DNA of 64,000 bases from an uncultured Dokdonia sp. (lineage in GTDB: Bacteria > Bacteroidota > Bacteroidia > Flavobacteriales > Flavobacteriaceae): positions 1 to 64,000 of the forward strand of contig NZ_CANLNH010000011.1 in the NCBI RefSeq assembly GCF_947492535.1, given 5' to 3'. Positions 19,621-29,421 of the stretch are shown in pieces. The stretch's first letter is position 1. The number at the start of each line of letters is the position of its first letter. Made by a program: the position numbers and the translations under genes. Below the pieces are notes generated by a model. The model made no database searches. It was given only the letters and a program-made list of their open reading frames with translations, and was not told where the DNA came from.

Positions 19621-20062
19621 TTTTTTAAGGTTTATAATTGTACTTTCTGTTCAGATATAGAATTTTACAATTACCTTATAACCTAAATTTATGCCGTAAA
19701 AGAAATATATTTTAAATAATTGACAAACAGTATTTTATGCTTTATGTTTCATAAAATTAATTAATAAAAAAACACAGAATATGGTAGGCACACAATATTT
19801 AAAGGTTAAACAAGACATTACATTGCGTCCTAAATAGCGTATCCTGCAGTTAGAAATAAGGTTCGTTATACGCTTTCGCGAAAGCATATACAACACGATC
19901 AAAATAATACATACACACGCTTCAATAAATCATCTCAACAATATAAAAAGACCTATAAATAAGTAATAGATTTAGTATCTTGTTGGAGAATTATTTAATT
20001 ATAAATTTCAGAGTTATCATTCTATTAATCCTACTGTAAATAGCAATAAAACGCTCACTACT
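19621..20062. other. Divergent intergenic region
   Basis: 442 bp between the sigma-like gene (minus) and the cytochrome operon (plus). It holds the palindrome at 19867-19890 and presumably both promoters. No further gene is seen. Confidence 0.5.
19867..19890. repeat. Dispersed palindrome, copy 5
   Basis: TATACGCTTTCGCGAAAGCA with TATA following; one mismatch in the outer arm (GCAT instead of GCGT). It lies about 170 bp before the cytochrome/DUF1549 gene. Confidence 0.9.
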
Positions 20063-22402
20063 TTGAAGAAGAAAAAACAGCATACATCATTTACATGGTT
20101 ATTGTACTTTGTCATTCCTTTTGCGGTAGTATTGGGATATAAATATATCTCAAAAGAGACACCACAAGACTACACAGCCATAGATGCTAGTAATCCTGAA
20201 TTAGCAAGTAAAACCAAAGTACTTCCAGAAACCATCGATTATATTTTTGATGTAAAACCCATTCTCTCTGATAGATGTTATTTATGCCACGGTCCTGATG
20301 ATGGCACACGAGAAGCTAACTTGCGTCTAGACACTAAAGAAGGAGCATTTGCAGCCATAGGTCCAAACCAAGACAGATTTGCCATTGTACCGAACGATAC
20401 TCTTACCAGCCAACTCGTCTCTAGAATACATGCTGTGGGAACAGAAAAGTTGATGCCACCTGAAGATTCAAACCTGAGTCTGACTGACTATGAGAAACAA
20501 GTGCTGACCAAATGGATTGACCAAGGTGCTGTTTGGAAAGACCATTGGGCATTTGTAGCTCCCCAAAAAAAAGAAACACCACAGATTACCAATACAAGTC
20601 TTGCCGCCAATGAAATTGACAACTTCATTATTAAAAAACTGGAACAACAAGGATTATCACCTTCTGAAAGAGCCAGCAAAGAAAAACTCATACGCCGTGT
20701 CTATTTTGATCTTACAGGACTCCCACCAAGCGTTTCTGAAATAGACGCCTTTGTGAATAACAGCAACCCTAACGCATACGAAAGTATTGTCGATAGTTTA
20801 CTAAACTCTACACAATATGGCGAGCATATGACCACAAGTTGGTTAGACATTGCTCGCTATTCAGACACGCACGGATATCAAGATGACTTGGAACGTGTGA
20901 TGTGGCCATGGCGCGATTGGGTGATTAACGCTTTTAATAAAAATCTCCCTTATGACGATTTTGTAACCTGGCAATTAGCCGGAGATTTACTCCCTGATGC
21001 TAGCTTAGAACAAATTATAGCCACAGGTTTTAATAGAAATCATAAGATTACACAAGAAGGGGGTGTGATAGATGAAGAATACCGTGTAGAGTATGTATTA
21101 GATAGAACCAATACGGTTTCCAAATCTTTATTAGGACTCACCATGGAATGTGCACAATGCCATGACCATAAATACGATCCTATTTCTCAAAAAGAATACT
21201 TTAGTTTTTACAGTTTCTTTAATAAGGTGAATGAAAAGGGACGTATCGATTATGGAGAAATTCCTGAACCTAATCTCAAAATCACACAACAACAAACCAA
21301 AGAATTACTTTCATTTATTAATATGCCAGATTCTATACCAGAAGTACAGCTTATGGTCATGAAAGATGATGCACCTACCCGAAAAACATACATTTTAAAA
21401 AGAGGCGCTTATGATGCCTATGGAGATGAAGTACAAGCTAACACCCCAAAAGCCGTACTTGCTTTTGATGACTTTGAAAATAACAGACTCGGACTCTCTA
21501 AATGGCTTTTTGATGAAAAGAATACACTAACGGCTCGCGTAGCTGTCAATAGATTATGGCAACAAATTTTTGGAACAGGGATCGTTGCTTCTAGTTCTGA
21601 TTTTGGAAACCAAGGTGCCTTACCGTCCCACCCAGAACTATTAGACTGGCTCGCTATCACTTTTAGAGAAGAAGGTTGGGATATCAAAAAAATGATCAAA
21701 CGTATGGTCTTATCTAATACCTACCAACAAACCTCTAAAACAAGTCCAGAACTCTTAGAAGCAGACCCCTATAATGTATTACTCGCCAGGAGTACACGCC
21801 AAAAACTAACCGCCGAGATGATTAGAGATAATGCGCTTGCCGTAAGCGGACTCCTTGTCGAAAAGATAGGCGGCCCAAGTGTAAAACCATATCAACCCAA
21901 AGGACTTTGGGCAGAAACCACTTCAGGACAAGGGCTCACCGAATATATCATGGACACCGGAGAAAATGTATACAGAAGAAGCTTATATACCTTCTGGAAA
22001 CGAACGGTGCCACCACCATCTATGATGACCTTTGATGCGGCCACACGAGATTATTGTACCGTAGAACGTCAAAAAACCAGTACCCCATTACAAGCCCTTG
22101 TGATGCTTAATGACCCTCAGCTTATTGAAGCGGCAAATGTATTAGCCACTCAAATGCTACAAGATAACAGCCTAACAGACCAAGATCGCATACATACGAT
22201 CTTTAAAAAAATTACCTCGCGCGCTCCTGATGAAACAGAAGTACAGAACTTACTCGCATTTCTACAGGAATCTGAAGCAAATTATGATGAAACTAAAAAT
22301 GTAACAGCGACCGATATGGCTGTTGACAAAGAAAAACTATATGCCTTTAGTGCAGTCACAAGTTTGATTTTTAATCTAGATGAAGCTATTGTAAAAGGAT
22401 AA
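20063..22402 (+). CDS. Cytochrome c / DUF1549 / DUF1553 (PSD1) protein
   Basis: 779 residues, first gene of a five-gene operon. An N-terminal membrane anchor (about 10-27) precedes a Planctomycete-type cytochrome c domain with heme motif CYLCH (Cys72, Cys75, His76) and a candidate Met ligand in KLMPPED. DUF1549 (about 180-390) contains a second CxxCH (ECAQCHDHKYDP). DUF1553 (about 505-765) has NRLWQQIFGTGIV and STPLQALVMLNDPQ. The protein is shorter than many relatives in Planctomycetes. The family has no settled function; heme motifs and periplasmic location suggest extracytoplasmic redox chemistry, possibly on carbohydrates. Confidence 0.92.
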   Translation: MKKKKQHTSFTWLLYFVIPFAVVLGYKYISKETPQDYTAIDASNPELASKTKVLPETIDYIFDVKPILSDRCYLCHGPDDGTREANLRLDTKEGAFAAIGPNQDRFAIVPNDTLTSQLVSRIHAVGTEKLMPPEDSNLSLTDYEKQVLTKWIDQGAVWKDHWAFVAPQKKETPQITNTSLAANEIDNFIIKKLEQQGLSPSERASKEKLIRRVYFDLTGLPPSVSEIDAFVNNSNPNAYESIVDSLLNSTQYGEHMTTSWLDIARYSDTHGYQDDLERVMWPWRDWVINAFNKNLPYDDFVTWQLAGDLLPDASLEQIIATGFNRNHKITQEGGVIDEEYRVEYVLDRTNTVSKSLLGLTMECAQCHDHKYDPISQKEYFSFYSFFNKVNEKGRIDYGEIPEPNLKITQQQTKELLSFINMPDSIPEVQLMVMKDDAPTRKTYILKRGAYDAYGDEVQANTPKAVLAFDDFENNRLGLSKWLFDEKNTLTARVAVNRLWQQIFGTGIVASSSDFGNQGALPSHPELLDWLAITFREEGWDIKKMIKRMVLSNTYQQTSKTSPELLEADPYNVLLARSTRQKLTAEMIRDNALAVSGLLVEKIGGPSVKPYQPKGLWAETTSGQGLTEYIMDTGENVYRRSLYTFWKRTVPPPSMMTFDAATRDYCTVERQKTSTPLQALVMLNDPQLIEAANVLATQMLQDNSLTDQDRIHTIFKKITSRAPDETEVQNLLAFLQESEANYDETKNVTATDMAVDKEKLYAFSAVTSLIFNLDEAIVKG

Positions 22403-22406
22403 TCAC

Positions 22407-23864
22407 ATGGAAGAAATCTCAAAACATTTTCTCAACAATAACCGAAGACATTTCCTAAAGAAATTGAGTTTGGGTATTGGCGGTCTCGCAGCTGCTTCCA
22501 TGCTAGATCCCTTTTCATCTTTAATAGAAGCGCCAGATTCTCCGTTGAAAGGAATGAATCTACCGCATTTTGCACCTAAAGCAAAACGCGTTATCTATCT
22601 ATTTCAAAGTGGAGGTCCTTCCCAATTAGAGTTGTTTGATTACAAGCCACTACTTGATACAATGAGAGGTCAGGATTTACCAGATTCTGTACGAAAAGGA
22701 CAACGACTCACAGGAATGACTTCTGGACAAGATAGCTTTCCGCTGGTGGGTAGTACTTTTAAATTCAATCAATACGGAGAGTCCCGAGCTTGGGTAAGTG
22801 ATCTCATGCCTTATACCGCAAAAATTGTAGATGAGTTATGCTTTGTAAAATCCATGCATACCGAAGCGATTAATCATGATCCTGCCATTACCTTCTTCCA
22901 AACCGGATCACAACAAGCAGGAAGACCCAGTATAGGTTCTTGGATGAGTTATGGATTAGGAAGTCTGAATGATAATCTTCCCACATTTACAGTCCTTTTA
23001 TCTCGTGGGACAGGAAGACCGCTTGCACAACCTTTATATTCGCGACTGTGGGGAAATGGGTTTTTGAGTTCGCTACACCAAGGTGTTCAATTTAGATCTG
23101 GAAAAGATCCTGTATTGTACCTAAAAGATCCTGAAGGCATGAGTAGGTCTGAGCGACGAAAAATGCTCGATCATATCGCTGAGCTAAATGAAAAACAAGA
23201 AAAAGAATTTGGCGATCCAGAAATCAATAGTCGCATTGCTCAATATGAGATGGCATACAGAATGCAAACCTCTGTTCCTGATACAATGGATATAGAAGGA
23301 GAACCTGACCATATTATTAAAATGTATGGTGCTGATGCAACAATCCCAGGGACGTATGCAGCTAATTGTTTATTGGCTAGACGTCTTGTAGAGAAAGATG
23401 TACGCTTTGTACAACTCTATCATATGGGTTGGGATCAGCATGAGAATTTACCCACACAAATAGAAAAACAAGCCAAAGACATTGATCAGGCAACCGCAGC
23501 TTTGATTCTAGATTTAAAACAACGCGGACTCCTTGAAGATACGCTTGTAGTTTGGGGTGGTGAATTTGGACGTACCAACTACAGTCAAGGAACGCTCACC
23601 GAAACCAATTATGGACGAGACCATCACCCAAAATGCTTTACCATGTTTATGGCTGGTGGTGGTGTAAAACCAGGATTCACCTATGGAGAAACCGATGATT
23701 TTGGATACAACATCGTAAAAGACCCTGTACATGTGCATGATTTACAAGCTACCATGATGCATTTAATGGGCGTCGATCATACCAAATTCACCTATAAGCA
23801 CCAAGGAAGAAGATTCAGACTTACTGATGTTTCTGGGCATGTAGTTCACGATCTTATTAGTTAA
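22407..23864 (+). CDS. DUF1501 protein with Tat-type signal
   Basis: 485 residues, starting 4 bp after the cytochrome/DUF1553 gene. The N-terminus has a twin-arginine-like motif (NNRRHFLKKLSLGIGGLAAA), so export in folded form is likely. The body matches the sulfatase-like DUF1501 family (FQSGGPSQLELFDYKP; LVVWGGEFGRTNYSQG; GRDHHPKCFTMFMAGGGVKPG). DUF1501 and DUF1549/1553 proteins are habitual neighbours in Planctomycetes and Bacteroidota, which supports a joint role. The alkaline phosphatase-like fold suggests metal-dependent hydrolysis, but the substrate is unknown. Confidence 0.92.
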   Translation: MEEISKHFLNNNRRHFLKKLSLGIGGLAAASMLDPFSSLIEAPDSPLKGMNLPHFAPKAKRVIYLFQSGGPSQLELFDYKPLLDTMRGQDLPDSVRKGQRLTGMTSGQDSFPLVGSTFKFNQYGESRAWVSDLMPYTAKIVDELCFVKSMHTEAINHDPAITFFQTGSQQAGRPSIGSWMSYGLGSLNDNLPTFTVLLSRGTGRPLAQPLYSRLWGNGFLSSLHQGVQFRSGKDPVLYLKDPEGMSRSERRKMLDHIAELNEKQEKEFGDPEINSRIAQYEMAYRMQTSVPDTMDIEGEPDHIIKMYGADATIPGTYAANCLLARRLVEKDVRFVQLYHMGWDQHENLPTQIEKQAKDIDQATAALILDLKQRGLLEDTLVVWGGEFGRTNYSQGTLTETNYGRDHHPKCFTMFMAGGGVKPGFTYGETDDFGYNIVKDPVHVHDLQATMMHLMGVDHTKFTYKHQGRRFRLTDVSGHVVHDLIS

Positions 23865-23870
23865 TTCCAT

Positions 23871-24914
23871 ATGAGTCGTAGAAAATTTTTAAAACAATCT
23901 TCATACCTCACCATGGGGTTTCTGACGTATCCCGCTTTCGCGAAAGCGTTCTCAGTATCATCCTCCAAAGATGTGATTATAGGTCATAACTCACATCAAT
24001 ATAAAGTAAATCTCAACTGGGGAAACCTCAACGCATCCCAAACCCCTGTAAATGATTGCCATGAAATGGTACAGGACTCCAAAGGACGGATTGTATTATT
24101 AACCAATCATACTAAGAACAATGTCATTATTTATGACAAATCAGGAAAATTAATCGAAACATGGGGCACTGAATATCCTGGAGCTCACGGACTCACCCTC
24201 GTTAAAGAAAATGGCACTGACTTTCTATTAATCACCGATTATGAACGCCATCAAATTATCAAAACCACCATCGATGGTAAGGTGGTTTTTAAAATAGATG
24301 CACCTTTAGAAACGGGAAAGTATACTAAAAAAGAAGATTTTAAACCTACCGAAACGACCGTTACCGAAAATGGAGATATCTACGTAGCTGATGGCTATGG
24401 AAAACAATATATCACGCACTATAATCACAAAGGAGAATTACTAAATATATTCGGAGGTCATGGTACTAACGATGGTCAATTTCTAAATGCACATGGCATT
24501 TGCTATGATCATAGAGACTTAGATAATCCGTCGTTATTGATTACCGCTAGAGAATTAAATCAGTTGAAACGATTTAGTTTAAAAGGAGATTTTATAGAAA
24601 CCATTCGGGTGCCTGGCGCCTTGATTTGTCGTCCTGTGATTCATAAAAAAGATATTTATTTTGCCGTCTTACGATCTAAAAATGCCGTACACGATGACTC
24701 TGGGTTTATCTTGATTATGAACGAAAAAAATGAAGTCGTTTCTTGTCCTGGTGCAACGGCGCCTTTATATCGCAATAATGAACTGGGTGAATTGTATCAA
24801 ACCATCCGATTGTTTCAACATCCACATGATGTATGTATCGATGATGATGAAAATATGTATGTCGCTCAATGGAATTCTGGACAAACGTATCCTATTAAAC
24901 TGACAAGAGTATGA
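23871..24914 (+). CDS. Six-bladed beta-propeller (NHL-type) exported protein
   Basis: 347 residues, 6 bp after the DUF1501 gene. The Tat-like signal SRRKFLKQSSYLTMGFL is followed by AFAKA, which is encoded by a dispersed palindrome and sits where an A-x-A cleavage site would be. The mature part has repeated blades (GRIVLLTNHTKNNVIIYDK; NGDIYVADGYGKQYITHY; NMYVAQWNSGQTYP), as in NHL and peptidylglycine-lyase-like propellers. It probably binds or scaffolds the partner enzymes of this operon. The next gene overlaps its stop by 4 bp (ATGA). Confidence 0.87.
   Translation: MSRRKFLKQSSYLTMGFLTYPAFAKAFSVSSSKDVIIGHNSHQYKVNLNWGNLNASQTPVNDCHEMVQDSKGRIVLLTNHTKNNVIIYDKSGKLIETWGTEYPGAHGLTLVKENGTDFLLITDYERHQIIKTTIDGKVVFKIDAPLETGKYTKKEDFKPTETTVTENGDIYVADGYGKQYITHYNHKGELLNIFGGHGTNDGQFLNAHGICYDHRDLDNPSLLITARELNQLKRFSLKGDFIETIRVPGALICRPVIHKKDIYFAVLRSKNAVHDDSGFILIMNEKNEVVSCPGATAPLYRNNELGELYQTIRLFQHPHDVCIDDDENMYVAQWNSGQTYPIKLTRV
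23934..23947. repeat. Dispersed palindrome, copy 6, inside gene
   Basis: GCTTTCGCGAAAGC within the signal peptide of the beta-propeller gene, read as AFAKA. Confidence 0.95.
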
Positions 24915-25708
24915 GACTAGGTATACTAATCATACTCTTTATAAGCATCCTAAGTTGTGCTAAAAAAACAGAACCTGTTGATAGTATTTTTGTACAACAA
25001 CAGGAAATCAGCATTGCACAACCTCGCGTAACGGCTACGAGCACGATTATAGATTCCACTGTAAAAATAACGGCTGCATTAGCACTAGAAGATGTTGCGA
25101 TCTATTACACAACAGATGGTGCAGTTCCTACTGAAAACAACACAAAATATACCGTTCCTATTACGGTTCAAAAAGAAGGCAAGTATGCCTTTAAAGCATT
25201 TCATCCCGATTGGAAACCAAGTGAAACTACAACCTTAAAATTGTATAAAAAGGGGATTACTCCTCGTAAAATGGATTGGCAAACTACTGCGCACACTACC
25301 TATCCTGGTGTTGGGCCAATGACGGTACTGAATCAAAAGAAAGCCTCTTTAAACTTCAAAGATCAACAATGGATGGGTTATGATTCGTTAGCTTTCGCGA
25401 AAGCGTACTTTGACAAAAAACCTTTTATAAAAAGTATGACCATCGGATATCTCATCGATACCAAATCATGGATTTTTCCTCCAGAAAAAGTAGTGGTACT
25501 TCTTAATGAAAAAGATACCCTACAGATTGATATTCCAAAAACCACCGAAGGAGAAACACCTAGACTCGATGATGTATATATTCCTATTAATAAAGAAATA
25601 GAACGTGTTTCAATACGCGTATATAACACCTCAAAATTACCCGAATGGCATCCTGGAAAAGGCCTAAAAGCATGGTTATTTATGGATGAATGGATTTTTA
25701 ACGAATGA
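24911..25708 (+). CDS. Lipoprotein with chitobiase-type and discoidin-like domains
   Basis: 265 residues. The signal peptide MRLGILIILFISILSCAKK ends in a lipobox (Cys16), so it is anchored in the outer or inner membrane. Residues about 40-115 resemble the small beta domain at the end of chitobiases (VAIYYTTDGAVPTENNTKY; YAFKAFHPDWKPSE). The C-terminal part resembles an F5/8-type (discoidin) carbohydrate-binding fold (SLNFKDQQWMGYD; LPEWHPGKGLKAWLFMDEW). The same two modules recur at the end of the next gene. ATGA overlaps join it to both neighbours. Confidence 0.82.
   Translation: MRLGILIILFISILSCAKKTEPVDSIFVQQQEISIAQPRVTATSTIIDSTVKITAALALEDVAIYYTTDGAVPTENNTKYTVPITVQKEGKYAFKAFHPDWKPSETTTLKLYKKGITPRKMDWQTTAHTTYPGVGPMTVLNQKKASLNFKDQQWMGYDSLAFAKAYFDKKPFIKSMTIGYLIDTKSWIFPPEKVVVLLNEKDTLQIDIPKTTEGETPRLDDVYIPINKEIERVSIRVYNTSKLPEWHPGKGLKAWLFMDEWIFNE
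25391..25404. repeat. Dispersed palindrome, copy 7, inside gene
   Basis: GCTTTCGCGAAAGC read as AFAKA in the middle of the discoidin-like domain of the lipoprotein (LAFAKAYFD). Confidence 0.95.
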
Positions 25709-27834
25709 AGGAAAGCAGTCAAGCATATAAAAGTATATTTCTAATCATCCTGACAGTGTTTGGCGTGATGACCTTGTATACGTTAAACACAGAAGAAGCC
25801 CCTCGATTTATACTCTTCTTTGGTCGATTTCACCCATTGCTTTTGCATTTACCTATTGGCGCCTTGGTGGTTACTTTTTTTATAGATATAACCAGTCGTT
25901 TTCAAAAAAAGTATCCAACGTCCATCATTAGAAATTTATTAGGATTTACAGCCGTTTTTGCGATAATCACGTGCTTTTTTGGTTATTTTCTTTCATTAGA
26001 AGGCGGCTATCAAGAAGAGACTTTAGACCTTCATTTTTATACTGGTATTGCAACGACATTATTAACGAGTGGTTTGTTTTTAATCAGTAATACATCAAAG
26101 CCAAAGACACAAAAATGGTTCTTACCGCTATTTATAGCAACGCTTATCCTCATCAGTATCGCTGGGCATTATGGAAGTGTTTTGACACATGGAGATAATT
26201 TCCTAACAGAATATGCACGTGTTCCCGAAAAAGAAAAAACGATAGAAGTAGTAGATAGTTTACGAATGTATGACCATGTTGTTGCAAAGATTCTGGATGA
26301 CACCTGTATTCAATGTCATAATGCAAGCAAGCAAAAAGGCGAACTTTCCTTATTGACCAAAGAATCCATTTTAAAAGGTGGTGTGAGTGGTGCCAATGTC
26401 ATTGAAGGAAATGCTTCTCAGAGTTTATTATACACACGTTTGTTACTTCCTATTTCTAATGAAGAACATATGCCACCAGAAGGGAAAGCACAATTAACCA
26501 AGGATGAGATTTGGCTACTACAACATTGGATTGACCAAGGACTCGATTTTGAAGGGTATGCGACGCGTGGTATGGAGAATGATACCCTACGTAAAAAGCT
26601 AAAAAAGTATCTTGTTTTTAATGAAGTTATCATTCCAATAGCACCTGTAGATGCTATTGAAGAAGTAAAGGAAGCTGGCTTTAGGGTTTTGGAATTGGTT
26701 CCTGGCAAAGGAGCCCTTAATGTGAAGCTCTTGAACTCCAGTCCTACAAAAGAAGCGATAGAAACGCTTTCTTTATTAGAAGAACAGATCGTAGAACTAG
26801 ATTTAAATACGTCTGAAATTACAGATGAAATGACAGCAGTATTTAAAGATTTTAAAAACCTGAAATCCCTACGTTTAGATAACACCAACATTACAGATGC
26901 CGCTATCAAAAACATTAAAAAACTAGCGCATCTAGAGGTATTAAATATCTATAATACAGCGATCTCTAATGACGGACTTACCGAATTAGTAAACACCATA
27001 CAACCCAAACAGGTCTATGCATGGCAAACCCAAGTAGATAAAGAAACTGCCGATAGACTAGCCCAGCAATTTGATATCCGTATTCAAAGTACAATTGCAG
27101 CTAATTTTGTAGAAGACAGTCAGCTGGAACCTCCATTAATTAGTCCTATAAAGACATTATTTAATGACACTATTCATATTGCGCTTGAGAGTCGTTTAAA
27201 AGATGTAGCGCTACGATATACACTAGATGGAACAACACCCGATACCACAGCAACGGTCTACACAGAAAAAATCATACTCGATCAATCGAAAACCCTTAAA
27301 GTTGCAGCTTTCAAAAAGGGATGGGACCCTAGTGATGTATTGGTGCGTGAGTATGCAAAAATCAAACATATCATCACTGATTTTACGATCAAAACAAAAC
27401 CAAGCGAACAATATCCTGATGCCAAAAAGTTATTTGACTTAAAAGAGGGAAGCTTAGATTTTAAAGATGGGAATTGGACAGGATACTTAGGTACAGATCT
27501 CAATACGACGATAGACTTAGGAACTATTACTCCCATACAACATGTGTCATTTCGTTGTATGGAAAGCGTAGGCAGTTGGATTTTCTATCCTTCTAGTTTT
27601 ACCTTGTATACGTCCACTACTAAAAAGGGTCCTTTTAAAGAAGTAGCTTCTACAAAAGTTACCAGAGAAGGGGAAGGTGGGGATACCGAAACAAAAAAGA
27701 TGACCCTTGAACTTCCAAATACAGAAGCTCGCTACGTAAAAGTGGTCATCAAAAATTATGGAACATTACCCGAATGGCATCCGGGTGCTGGAAATCCCGC
27801 ATGGCTTTTTGTGGACGAGGTTTATTTTTGGTAA
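25705..27834 (+). CDS. Membrane cytochrome c with LRR, chitobiase-type and discoidin-like domains
   Basis: 709 residues, last gene of the operon. The N-terminal ~170 residues hold about four membrane helices of DUF2231 type (FGRFHPLLLHLPIGALVVTFF). A PSCyt1-like cytochrome domain follows with CIQCH (Cys201, Cys204, His205) and HMPPEGK as a candidate Met ligand. A short leucine-rich stretch comes next (KNLKSLRLDNTNITDAAIKN). The C-terminus has a chitobiase-type module (ALRYTLDGTTPDTTA) and a discoidin-like module ending LPEWHPGAGNPAWLFVDEVYFW. It would link membrane electron transfer to substrate binding outside the cell membrane. Confidence 0.88.
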   Translation: MKESSQAYKSIFLIILTVFGVMTLYTLNTEEAPRFILFFGRFHPLLLHLPIGALVVTFFIDITSRFQKKYPTSIIRNLLGFTAVFAIITCFFGYFLSLEGGYQEETLDLHFYTGIATTLLTSGLFLISNTSKPKTQKWFLPLFIATLILISIAGHYGSVLTHGDNFLTEYARVPEKEKTIEVVDSLRMYDHVVAKILDDTCIQCHNASKQKGELSLLTKESILKGGVSGANVIEGNASQSLLYTRLLLPISNEEHMPPEGKAQLTKDEIWLLQHWIDQGLDFEGYATRGMENDTLRKKLKKYLVFNEVIIPIAPVDAIEEVKEAGFRVLELVPGKGALNVKLLNSSPTKEAIETLSLLEEQIVELDLNTSEITDEMTAVFKDFKNLKSLRLDNTNITDAAIKNIKKLAHLEVLNIYNTAISNDGLTELVNTIQPKQVYAWQTQVDKETADRLAQQFDIRIQSTIAANFVEDSQLEPPLISPIKTLFNDTIHIALESRLKDVALRYTLDGTTPDTTATVYTEKIILDQSKTLKVAAFKKGWDPSDVLVREYAKIKHIITDFTIKTKPSEQYPDAKKLFDLKEGSLDFKDGNWTGYLGTDLNTTIDLGTITPIQHVSFRCMESVGSWIFYPSSFTLYTSTTKKGPFKEVASTKVTREGEGGDTETKKMTLELPNTEARYVKVVIKNYGTLPEWHPGAGNPAWLFVDEVYFW

Positions 27835-27891
27835 ACGTATATTTATCTAAAATTTACTAACTTATAAAATAAATAATACTCTTGGTGCACT

Positions 27892-28731
27892 TTAATTCAA
27901 TCTTTCTGGATTTTTCCCAAGCCTTTTCGGTTCCGAGCTTACTCTTCTTTCAAGTTTTTTGATGTCTTCTTCAGGAGGTAACTCTTCTGGTTTAATACCT
28001 CGTTTTAGAAGTATATTTCTAACCCCACGATTATTAGTTATATGTTCAGCTGAAATTTGCCGCTCTGTAGAGAGCCCTTTCTCTTTTGTGTTAAAAACAG
28101 TTATCTCTGTGGCAAAGTCTTTTGCTTTTATGGTTATGGTAGGTAAAAAATCGGCAAGTGCACGTCCTTTTGGAACACCCATTTTCTCCTTCATTTGTTG
28201 AGTAGTTTTCCCAAACAATGCATGATCTCCTTTACTTCTTATTATTCCAAAATTTCTATCATTACCTGTTTGTTCATATATAAGTTCTGAGAGTTCTTTT
28301 TCAGAGAGTGTTAATTTCTGTCTTGCTTGCAATCTTTTCCAATCTTTTATCCTTTTCTCTATCTCTTCAAATTTACGCGTTTGTATTGCAAAATAATTTT
28401 GAGCAAAAGCTATTTGTTCTTTTCTAGAATCACCATTTTGAGCTATCAAGTAACAAGCGTATCTTGTTAGCATAATGTCTTCAATCTCTCTTTCACTTCC
28501 AGAACCTAATTTAACCATTTTGTTGACATCAACAAAATGGTCTAAAATTTCGTTCCCTGTTACTTCACAAGAGGTTTTTGCTTTAATAATAACTTTTTGA
28601 AAATTCCTCCATTCTGAATAACCAAGTAAGTGTTGTATATCCCTAGCAAACCAAAACTCAATCCCATTCTCAGTAGTTTGAGAGTGATCTTCAAAATTGT
28701 TTGATAATGATCTTATTATTTCTGATTTCAT
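27892..28731 (-). CDS. dinD: DNA damage-inducible protein D
   Basis: 279 residues from the ATG at 28731, chosen because family members begin with a short MKxExI segment; an earlier ATG at 28746 adds MYINN. The N-terminal part has the BRO-N-like layout (GIEFWFARDIQHLLGYSEWRNFQKVI) and then the DinD-specific region (RYACYLIAQNGDSRKEQIAFAQNYFA; GNDRNFGIIRSKGDHALFG). In E. coli DinD is SOS-induced and acts on RecA. Whether it is damage-induced here is not shown. The gene is convergent with the cytochrome operon. Confidence 0.9.
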   Translation of the reverse strand: MKSEIIRSLSNNFEDHSQTTENGIEFWFARDIQHLLGYSEWRNFQKVIIKAKTSCEVTGNEILDHFVDVNKMVKLGSGSEREIEDIMLTRYACYLIAQNGDSRKEQIAFAQNYFAIQTRKFEEIEKRIKDWKRLQARQKLTLSEKELSELIYEQTGNDRNFGIIRSKGDHALFGKTTQQMKEKMGVPKGRALADFLPTITIKAKDFATEITVFNTKEKGLSTERQISAEHITNNRGVRNILLKRGIKPEELPPEEDIKKLERRVSSEPKRLGKNPERLN

Positions 28732-28901
28732 ATTGTTAATATACAAACTTCATATTAATTAAACATGGCATTTTAAACACAATATTACATCTGTATTTTT
28801 CTATGATTAAGTAATTACAATTCAAAAGTCATTTACGACAGTTGAACAAAATCACTTTTCTATTTCTATATAATAATCACATATTTGACCTATCAACAAA
28901 A

Positions 28902-28924
28902 AATCCCGCTATAAAAGCGGGGTT
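28902..28924 (-). terminator. Hairpin with T-run facing leftward
   Basis: Stem CCCGCT/AGCGGG with a 5-base loop, extended by A-T and G-T pairs. Six As precede it on the plus strand, giving a T6 tail for leftward transcription. No minus-strand gene lies immediately to its right, so it may insulate dinD or end a small antisense RNA. Confidence 0.55.
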
Positions 28925-28998
28925 AGTTCAACTTACAATCTTGAGTACGTCTTGCAGACTCCTCAACATTGAGTTTCACTAATTAAAAACGAACAACC

Positions 28999-29421
28999 AT
29001 GACACCCACCGAAGTTTTCTCTATTGCAGGAATGATCACCATGCCCATGTGGATATTAATGATCGTAGTACCAAAATGGAAAGTCACTCGCTTCTTAATC
29101 GATTTTAAAGTCATTCCGTTAGCCTTATCAGCTATCTATGCGGTATATATTTTTAAAGCGATGCAGATAGGGGGGGCGCCAGATTTTGGGAGTCTAGCTT
29201 CCGTTATGGCATTATTTACCGAAGAACATGCAGTACTCGCAGGTTGGGTACATTATCTCGCTTTCGATCTTGTCGTAGGGATGTGGATGCTGGATCAAAA
29301 TAAAAAACTACAAATTCATCAAGTACTCATGGCTCCGTGTCTTTTCGGGACATTTATGTTAGGTCCCATAGGCTTTCTTGCCTTTATGATCATAAGAGCT
29401 ATTAAATCAAAGAAATCATGA
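28999..29421 (+). CDS. ABA4-like (DUF4281) membrane protein
   Basis: 140 residues with four predicted membrane helices (about 7-25, 38-52, 84-100, 112-133). The conserved features of the ABA4-like family are visible (WVHYLAFDLVVGMWM; APCLFGTFMLGPIGFLAF). Plant ABA4 is needed for neoxanthin formation; bacterial homologues are often annotated only by resemblance. Its stop overlaps the next gene by 4 bp (ATGA), so the two are cotranscribed. Confidence 0.85.
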   Translation: MTPTEVFSIAGMITMPMWILMIVVPKWKVTRFLIDFKVIPLALSAIYAVYIFKAMQIGGAPDFGSLASVMALFTEEHAVLAGWVHYLAFDLVVGMWMLDQNKKLQIHQVLMAPCLFGTFMLGPIGFLAFMIIRAIKSKKS

